From: Candidatus Moraniibacteriota bacterium
GTDB taxonomy: Bacteria; Patescibacteria; Paceibacteria; Moranbacterales; UBA2206
Length of the DNA stretch: 64,000 bases
Direction: 5' to 3'
Assembly (NCBI GenBank): GCA_030645735.1
Contig: JAUSNP010000005.1
Coordinates: 1 to 64,000 of the forward strand
In this document: piece by piece, positions 58,854 through 64,000 of the stretch
Position numbering within the stretch: the stretch's first letter is position 1
Layout of the letters: each line of letters starts with the position of its first letter
Translations under genes and position numbers: made by a program
Notes under the pieces: model-generated
Database searches by the model: none
The model's input: only the letters and a program-made list of their open reading frames with translations
What the model was told of the DNA's origin: nothing

Positions 58854-60113
58854 ATGCAAATAAAAATCAATCATATCGCAAAAATGGAAGGACACGCGGG
58901 CTTTATGGCCAGTGTTCTCAATGGCGATGTTAAAAGTGCCAAGCTCGAAGTGCAAGAGGGAATTCGCCTAATTGAAGGAGTTTTGATTGGTCGGCACTAT
59001 GCTGATATGCCGACAATTGCTCAGCGCATCTGTGGAATTTGTCCAGTGGTGCACAATTTGACAGCTATCAAGGCTTTGGAGAGTGCTATGGGTGTTTCCG
59101 TGTCGCCTGAGGCTGAAAAATTGCGCGTGGTGATGGAATTGGGTCAAATCATACATTCGCACTCCCTGCATCTATTCTTCTTGTCTCTAGCTGATTTCTT
59201 GGATATGGATAACGATATTCAACTCATCAGCACCTATCCAGAAGAGGCCAAAATTGCCATGCGCTTGCGAGATTATGGGATGGATATTGTGCGAGTGATT
59301 GGCGGGCGTGTAGTGCATCCTTTGACCAACGAAGTGGGCGGTTTCAAAAAGGCACCAGACGCAGATGCTCTACGAAAAATCGTGACTGACAGTAGTCAGG
59401 CGCTGAAAGATGCAGTGGCGTTAGGAGAATTTTTCAAGAAAATAAAAATCCCAGATTTTCAACGCGAGACCGAATATATATGTCTAGGAAAAAATGGGGA
59501 GTATGCAATTTATGACGGTGATGTAATCTCTTCACAGGGTTTGCACATTCCAGTGGAAAAATTTGAAAGCAATTTTCAAGAATTGCAAAAACAAACTGAA
59601 TTGATCAAAAAAGTTGTGCATGAAGGCAAGAGCTATATGATTGGCGCGATTGCTAGAATCAACAATAGTCGTGATAAGCTTAGTCCACAGGCTAGCAGTT
59701 ATCTTGATAGTTTGAATTTCACTTTTCCAGATTACAATCCATTTCATAACATTTTGTGTCAGATGGTGGAGGTTATTCATTGTATTGAACAATCAAGTAA
59801 ATTGATCAAGGAATTATTGCATTCTGATTTGAACAATGTGGTGACTGGAAAATATGAAATCAAAGAAGGGGTTGGGGTGGCCGCAGTGGAAGCTCCGCGC
59901 GGAACGCTCTATTATCATGTAGAAGTTGATCACAACGGCTATCTGAAAAATGTAAATATCATCACGCCAACTGCACAATTCTTGTCGAATTTGGAAGATG
60001 ATGTGGCAGACTATATCAAAGAAATTATTGACCTGAAAGACGCTGATAAACAAAAAAAACTCCGCGGTTTCATTCGTGCCTATGATCCTTGCATTTCTTG
60101 CGCAGTACACTAA
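58854..60113 (+). CDS. [NiFe] hydrogenase large (catalytic) subunit without C-terminal extension
   Basis: 419 residues. Active-site ligands are complete: RICGICPVVH (C60, C63) and DPCISCAVH (C413, C416). The NHIAKMEGHAGF start and ALESAMGV are group 3 features. The protein ends exactly at the final His of DPCxxCxxH, where most large subunits have a 10-30 residue tail removed by an endopeptidase. Cofactor insertion would therefore need no protease, and no hycI/hyaD-type gene is present. Evolves or consumes H2 with NAD(P)H, inferred from context. Confidence 0.94.
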   Translation: MQIKINHIAKMEGHAGFMASVLNGDVKSAKLEVQEGIRLIEGVLIGRHYADMPTIAQRICGICPVVHNLTAIKALESAMGVSVSPEAEKLRVVMELGQIIHSHSLHLFFLSLADFLDMDNDIQLISTYPEEAKIAMRLRDYGMDIVRVIGGRVVHPLTNEVGGFKKAPDADALRKIVTDSSQALKDAVALGEFFKKIKIPDFQRETEYICLGKNGEYAIYDGDVISSQGLHIPVEKFESNFQELQKQTELIKKVVHEGKSYMIGAIARINNSRDKLSPQASSYLDSLNFTFPDYNPFHNILCQMVEVIHCIEQSSKLIKELLHSDLNNVVTGKYEIKEGVGVAAVEAPRGTLYYHVEVDHNGYLKNVNIITPTAQFLSNLEDDVADYIKEIIDLKDADKQKKLRGFIRAYDPCISCAVH

Positions 60114-60119
60114 GGATAT

Positions 60120-60200
60120 AAATCACTAATCTACACGAATTTTTCACTAATAATTCGCGAATATTTGAGAATAATTAGGGATTGATTTGTGACTTAAATC
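60120..60200. repeat. AT-rich inverted/heptad stretch upstream of the superoxide reductase
   Basis: Strings such as AATCACTAATCTACACG, TTCGCGAATATTTGAGAAT and TAGGGATTGATTTGTGACT recur in imperfect inverted order; related stretches occur at 35770-35870 and 37567-37600. Confidence 0.4.
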
Positions 60201-60203
60201 ATC

Positions 60204-60581
60204 ATGACTGAATTAAACCAAGTTTATAAATGTAATGTGTGTGGCAATATTGTGGAAGTTTTGCACACGGGAGTTGGGGAATTGGTATGTTGCGGACAAC
60301 CGATGGGATTGCAAATAGAAAAGACTGAAGAAGAAAAATTTGAAAAACATCGACCGGTGGTGGAAAAAACGGATGCAGGTGTGATTGTGCGTGTAGGATC
60401 TGTGGCGCATCCGATGGAAAGTGAGCATTATATTGAATGGATTGAGGTAATCACTGAACACAGAGCATATCGCAAAAATTTGGAACCAGGTGGAGCGCCA
60501 GCAGCAGAATTTTTCTTTGATGCTGAGCATTTCGAAGTGCGCGCTTATTGCAATGTGCATGGGCTGTGGAAGAACGTATAA
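60204..60581 (+). CDS. dfx: Desulfoferrodoxin (superoxide reductase)
   Basis: 125 residues. N-terminal rubredoxin-like site: YKCNVCGN and LVCCGQPM (four Cys). Catalytic Fe(His4Cys) site: KHRPVVE, HPMESEHYIEWIEV and AYCNVHGLWK. Reduces superoxide to peroxide without making O2, then rubrerythrin can remove the peroxide. Between the hydrogenase and hypA, protecting an oxygen-sensitive system. Confidence 0.96.
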   Translation: MTELNQVYKCNVCGNIVEVLHTGVGELVCCGQPMGLQIEKTEEEKFEKHRPVVEKTDAGVIVRVGSVAHPMESEHYIEWIEVITEHRAYRKNLEPGGAPAAEFFFDAEHFEVRAYCNVHGLWKNV

Positions 60582-60584
60582 CGT

Positions 60585-60690
60585 AAATCGCAAAACGTGT
60601 AACGCACAACACGCATAATATAAATCGCAAATTGTATAATTTATAACGCAAATCATGTAACGATTCACGTTCCACGATTCACGTTCCACG
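60585..60690. repeat. Heptad repeats between dfx and hypA
   Basis: ACGTATA, ACGTAAA, ACGTGTA, ACGCACA on the left and TTCACGTTCCACG repeated on the right; inverted heptad family. Confidence 0.6.
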
Positions 60691-60696
60691 AAATTC

Positions 60697-60969
60697 ATGC
60701 ATGATTTTCTACTAGCCAAAGAAATTGTTGATGAAGTTCTAGCGATTGCTGCAGAAAAAAAACTGACAGCGATCAAAAGTGTTGATGTTGAAATTGGCAC
60801 AATCGCTTTGGCGCATGATGGTTTTGATGAGCACACCGAAGATATTGATGTGGAAAATCTTCAATTTGGACTAGAAAACATTGCTAAAAACACAATATTG
60901 AAAAATACCGAGTTTAAGTTTAAAAAAGTATCAGGGGATAATTGGAAAATCACCAACATCGAAATCTAA
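60697..60969 (+). CDS. hypA: HypA-like nickel chaperone lacking the zinc domain
   Basis: 90 residues. MHDFLLAKEIVDEVLAIAAE and SVDVEIGTIALAHDGFDEH, then LQFGLENIAKNTILKNTEF align with the HypA nickel-binding domain, including M1-H2 (D3 for the usual Glu). The family's CxxC..CxxC zinc domain (about residues 70-95) is absent: there is not a single cysteine. An extra DEHTEDIDVEN occupies the middle. HypB is not in the window. Nickel delivery is inferred. Confidence 0.75.
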   Translation: MHDFLLAKEIVDEVLAIAAEKKLTAIKSVDVEIGTIALAHDGFDEHTEDIDVENLQFGLENIAKNTILKNTEFKFKKVSGDNWKITNIEI

Positions 60970-60990
60970 TAATTTTTTAATTTTTATATT

Positions 60991-61995
60991 ATGACAAGAA
61001 TAGCAATCAATGGCTTCGGCCGAATCGGACGCATGTCGCTCAAAATCGCCCTAACCAAAAATGATGTAGAGGTGGTAGCTATCAATGACTTGGTGGACAT
61101 CAAGACTGTAGCGCATCTTTTTGAGTATGATTCATCTTATGGTAAGAGTGGTCACGATGTTTCCGTAGATGAGGCTAGTGCAGAAATTATTGTAGATGGG
61201 AAAAGAATAAAATATTTCAGTGAAAAGGAACCAGAAAAATTGCCATGGGGAGATTTGGGAGTGGATATTGTTTTGGAGTGCACTGGAATTTTTGTGGACA
61301 GAGAAGGCGCACAAAAACATCTTTTAGCTGGAGCGAAAAAAGTTCTTTTGTCTGCGCCGCCTAAGGGTGATATCCCAGTTTATGTTCTAGGTATCAATGA
61401 GCATGATTACAATCCAACAGAAAATATTATTTCTAACGCTTCTTGCACAACCAATTGTTTAGCACCGATGATTAAGGTGTTGGATGAGACTTTTGGATTG
61501 GAGAAAGGTTTTATGACCACTACACATGCCTACACTAACGATCAACGTTTGCAAGATTTGCCACACAAAGATTTGCGCCGAGCGCGTGCCGCAGCTCTCA
61601 ATATTATCCCAACATCTACGGGCGCTGCCAAAACCGTTGGTTTGGTGATGAAGCATTTGGCTGGCAAGTTGGATGGAATTTCTTTGCGCGTACCAACTCC
61701 AGTGGTTTCAGTAGTGGATTTTATCTGTGTTTTGAAAAAAGATACTACGGTAGATGAAATAAATAATGCTTTTCGAAAAGCGTCACAAGGTGAGTTGAAA
61801 AATATCATGGAAGCGGAAGAGGGTCAGTTGGTTTCTATGGATTTCAAGGGCAATCCACATTCTGTGATTGTTGATTTACCACTGACTATGGCCAATGGAA
61901 ATTTAGTCAAAGTTGTGGGTTGGTATGATAATGAATGGGGATATTCTAATAGACTTGTGGAAATGGCGGAATTTGTGGGCAGTAAAATGGAATAA
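60991..61995 (+). CDS. gap: Glyceraldehyde-3-phosphate dehydrogenase
   Basis: 334 residues. Rossmann RIAINGFGRIGRMSLKIAL, the catalytic SASCTTNCLAP equivalent (NASCTTNCLAP), HAYTNDQRLQDLPHKDLRRA and WYDNEWGYSNRLVE are intact. NAD preference is suggested by D in AINDLVD. Produces the NADH that the hydrogenase could re-oxidise. 21 bases after hypA. Confidence 0.98.
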   Translation: MTRIAINGFGRIGRMSLKIALTKNDVEVVAINDLVDIKTVAHLFEYDSSYGKSGHDVSVDEASAEIIVDGKRIKYFSEKEPEKLPWGDLGVDIVLECTGIFVDREGAQKHLLAGAKKVLLSAPPKGDIPVYVLGINEHDYNPTENIISNASCTTNCLAPMIKVLDETFGLEKGFMTTTHAYTNDQRLQDLPHKDLRRARAAALNIIPTSTGAAKTVGLVMKHLAGKLDGISLRVPTPVVSVVDFICVLKKDTTVDEINNAFRKASQGELKNIMEAEEGQLVSMDFKGNPHSVIVDLPLTMANGNLVKVVGWYDNEWGYSNRLVEMAEFVGSKME

Positions 61996-62019
61996 TTTTT
62001 TTGTAGGTATTTATTAAAA

Positions 62020-62160
62020 ATTTTAAAATCCAAAATTCAAAGCATCAAATTCCAAATAAATTACAATGACCAAAATATAAAATTCAAAAAAAACTTTTGG
62101 ATTTTGAAAATTGCAATTTTAAATTTATTTGTTATTTATGATTTTGGGTTTTGAAATTAA
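62020..62160. repeat. AT-rich inverted repeat before the amidohydrolase gene
   Basis: AAAATCCAAAATTCAAAGC on the left, GATTTTGGGTTTTGAAATT on the right; close relative of 8036-8160. Confidence 0.6.
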
Positions 62161-62165
62161 CTTTT

Positions 62166-63737
62166 ATGTTCGACATCATAATAAAAAACGGGACACTAAT
62201 TGACGGTAGTGGCAAACCAATGTATCGGGCGGATATTGGCATTAAGGATGATCGGATTGCTAAAATTGGTGATTTGCACAATGAAAAAAGTGATTTGGAG
62301 ATTGATGCTTCAGAGCGCTTGGTTTGTCCTGGGTTTGTGGATGTCAATAATCATAGCGACACCTATTGGCAAATTTTTGCTAATCCGAACTTGGAAAGTT
62401 TAGTACATCAAGGCATCACCACAATTGTGGGTGGAAATTGTGGCGCATCGCTGGCGCCACTTCTTGGCGCTAATGCAATATCTTCGGTGCAAAAATGGGC
62501 CAACATCAGTCAGACCAGTTTGGATTGGTTGACAATGGAAGAATTTCTGGATGTAGTTGAGCGAAAAAAAATGTCTGTAAACTTTGCCACTCTAGTGGGT
62601 CATGCAACTTTGCGACGAAGTATTTTGGGTGACGATATGCGAAATTTGAATGTTAAAGAAGTTGATTTTTTGGCCAATAAATTAGCCACTGCTATGAAAG
62701 ATGGCGCGCTAGGAATGTCTTCTGGCTTGATTTATTCGCATGCTAGAAGCACTACAACAGATGAATTGGTGAATCTTTCCCAAACAATAGAAAAATATAA
62801 TGGCGTGTATGTGACGCATATGCGCAATGAAAATTCCGATATTATTGCGGCAACAGAAGAGGCAATAGAGATTGCCAGAAAATCAAAAGTGAAATTACAC
62901 ATCTCTCATTTAAAAGTGATGGGTGAAAAAAATTGGGGCATGATGGATGGCGCACTTGATGCGATTTCTCGAGCAAATGAAGTTGGGCTGGATGTTTCCT
63001 TTGATGTTTTCCCCTACACCAATACAGGTTCAGTTTTGTATACGCTTTTGCCAGACTGGGTAACGGATGGTGGAAAAAAGATGCTGTTGAGTCGCTTAAA
63101 AAATCTAGAGACGCGAGCCAAGCTAGTGGCTGAAATGAAAGAATCGGGAATTGATTATGCTAAAATTGAAATTGCTATTTCTCCGCTGAACAAAACTTTG
63201 GCGCGCCGAAAAATTTCTGAAATTGCGACTTCACAGGAAAAAACTATTGAAGACACGGTCATTGATATCTTGCTTGCGTCAGAAGGCCGTGTGATTATTT
63301 CCCTGGATGTTTTGAGTGAAGAAAATATTGCTAAGGCAATCGTGCATCCAGCCTCGATGATTTCTACTAATGGCTCGGGTTATGCTGACACTCACAGTAA
63401 GACTGGTGAGATGGTGCATCCGCGAAGCTTTGGCACCTTTCCAAGAATTTTGTCAAAATATGTTCTAGGCAAAAGAATCATTAGTTGGGAAGAGGCCGTG
63501 AAAAAAATGACTTCGATGCCGGCGCAAAAGTTTGGCATCGAAAGACGCGGGGAATTGAAAGAGAAATATTTTGCGGATATTGTGGTTATCAATCGTGATG
63601 AAATTCGTGACATGGCTACACCAGAAAATCCTTATCAGTATAACAAGGGAATTGACTTTGTTTTGGTGAATGGACAGATTGTGCTACAAGATGGTATATA
63701 TAATAATGGTCGCAATGGCCGGGTAATTAGACGCTAG
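62166..63737 (+). CDS. N-acyl-D-amino-acid deacylase (D-aminoacylase) family amidohydrolase
   Basis: 523 residues from ATG 62166. FDIIIKNGTLIDGSGKPMYR, ADIGIKDDRIAKIGDL, CPGFVDVNNHSDTYWQI, VGGNCGASLAPL, GMSSGLIYSHARSTTTDELV, HMRNENSD and HISHLKVMG follow the D-aminoacylase/dihydroorotase-like amidohydrolase pattern with metal ligands. The first metal site reads NNHSD instead of the common DxHxH/DTHSH, so one ligand differs. Could release D-amino acids from peptidoglycan fragments; placed before murD, which fits cell-wall use. Substrate unproven. Confidence 0.88.
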   Translation: MFDIIIKNGTLIDGSGKPMYRADIGIKDDRIAKIGDLHNEKSDLEIDASERLVCPGFVDVNNHSDTYWQIFANPNLESLVHQGITTIVGGNCGASLAPLLGANAISSVQKWANISQTSLDWLTMEEFLDVVERKKMSVNFATLVGHATLRRSILGDDMRNLNVKEVDFLANKLATAMKDGALGMSSGLIYSHARSTTTDELVNLSQTIEKYNGVYVTHMRNENSDIIAATEEAIEIARKSKVKLHISHLKVMGEKNWGMMDGALDAISRANEVGLDVSFDVFPYTNTGSVLYTLLPDWVTDGGKKMLLSRLKNLETRAKLVAEMKESGIDYAKIEIAISPLNKTLARRKISEIATSQEKTIEDTVIDILLASEGRVIISLDVLSEENIAKAIVHPASMISTNGSGYADTHSKTGEMVHPRSFGTFPRILSKYVLGKRIISWEEAVKKMTSMPAQKFGIERRGELKEKYFADIVVINRDEIRDMATPENPYQYNKGIDFVLVNGQIVLQDGIYNNGRNGRVIRR

Positions 63738-63758
63738 AGCCTATTTAGGTGAAATTGA

Positions 63759-64000
63759 TGAATATATCTGAGTTGCAAGGTAAAAAAATAACAGTTATGG
63801 GTCTTGGCCTACATGGCGGTGGAGTTGGCACTGTGCGTTTTTTGCATGCCGCAGGCGCCATTTTGACCGTGACTGACATGAAATCAGAGGTCGAGTTGCA
63901 ACCATCACTAGAAAAATTGAAAGAATTGGACGGAATCAAGTATGTCTTAGGCAGGCATGAGGTTGAAGATTTTTCTCAGGCAGATATGATTGTGAAAACT
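63759..64000 (+). CDS. murD: UDP-N-acetylmuramoylalanine-D-glutamate ligase (MurD), N-terminal part
   Basis: 81 codons before the window ends. MNISELQGKKITVMGLGLHG, GGVGTVRFLHAAGAILTVTD, LKELDGIKYVLGRHEVEDF match the MurD N-terminal Rossmann-like domain that binds UDP. The ATP and ligase domains lie beyond 64000. Ribosome site AGGTGA is nearby. Confidence 0.85.

Noticed and set aside
58089..60113. Assignment as group 3d Hox hydrogenase
   Set aside because: The small subunit has extra Cys motifs (CVECK..., CFGPM...CRGL region) absent from HoxY; only the NuoE/NuoF partners look Hox-like.
1..64000. Recoded TGA codons as in Gracilibacteria/SR1
   Set aside because: TGA ends many genes at family-normal C-termini (for example hypC and map overlaps); no in-frame TGA is needed anywhere.
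1..64000. tRNA or rRNA genes
   Set aside because: Looked for cloverleaf and CCA-like strings and rRNA motifs in the gaps; none was convincing by eye, though a covariance search would be decisive.

Overview
The window reads as a chromosomal segment of an anaerobic, fermentative member of the Candidate Phyla Radiation (Patescibacteria), most likely a Parcubacteria-type lineage. Reasons seen in the sequence: small tightly packed genes, AT-rich genes of about 40% GC, a complete S10-spc ribosomal cluster in which L30 (rpmD) is absent between S5 and L15, small proteins typical of reduced genomes, and TGA used as an ordinary stop (so not Gracilibacteria/SR1). I cannot name the lineage more precisely from sequence alone. 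No rRNA, tRNA or CRISPR array was recognised.

Layout. 0-6.9 kb: ComEC-like metallo-hydrolase, Ndk, a stretch with short structured transcripts, a matrixin-type protease, an isochorismatase-fold hydrolase, small unknown proteins, L28 (minus strand) and an M50 membrane protease. 6.9-10.3 kb: str operon rpsL-rpsG-fusA. 10.3-31.1 kb: a 21-kb accessory block between fusA and tuf, which are usually adjacent. It holds LemA/TPM, a PUR-alpha-like protein, BRO and DinD-like proteins, RecQ, rubrerythrin, Nudix, a PAICS-like PurC-PurE fusion, a Type III restriction-modification pair, a truncated hydrolase, a self-operator HTH regulator, two near-identical tspO genes and a RhuM-Fic fusion. Part of this block is bounded by a duplicated fusA 3' end. 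31.2-45.3 kb: tuf, the S10/spc ribosomal operon, secY, adk, map and ruvX. 45.4-49.7 kb: glycosyltransferase, GalT, DedA, TpiA and aldolase.

49.8-61 kb: the metabolic centrepiece, a hydrogenase locus. It encodes a NuoE-like [2Fe-2S] subunit, a NuoF-like flavoprotein, a HoxU/[FeFe]-hydrogenase-like fusion with an abbreviated H-cluster domain, HypC, HypD, VanZ-like, HypE, a HypF reduced to its carbamoyltransferase half (minus strand), a group-3-type [NiFe] small and large subunit, a superoxide reductase and a HypA lacking its zinc domain. GAPDH follows directly. Aldolase, TpiA and GAPDH around the locus suggest that NADH from the lower Embden-Meyerhof pathway is re-oxidised through a NADH-linked [NiFe] hydrogenase in which the [FeFe]-like protein is either a second catalytic site or, more likely, a wiring subunit. 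Rubrerythrin and superoxide reductase give oxygen-stress protection. 62-64 kb: a D-aminoacylase-type amidohydrolase and the start of murD.

Non-coding signals are unusually rich. Several families of short palindromes and heptanucleotide tandem repeats occur between genes and also, in frame, inside hypE and hypF. A promoter module with a perfect DnaA box (TTATCCACA) at fixed distance from a 27-bp operator that encloses the -10 box occurs three times in the accessory block, and DnaA boxes alone precede two more promoters including that of tuf.
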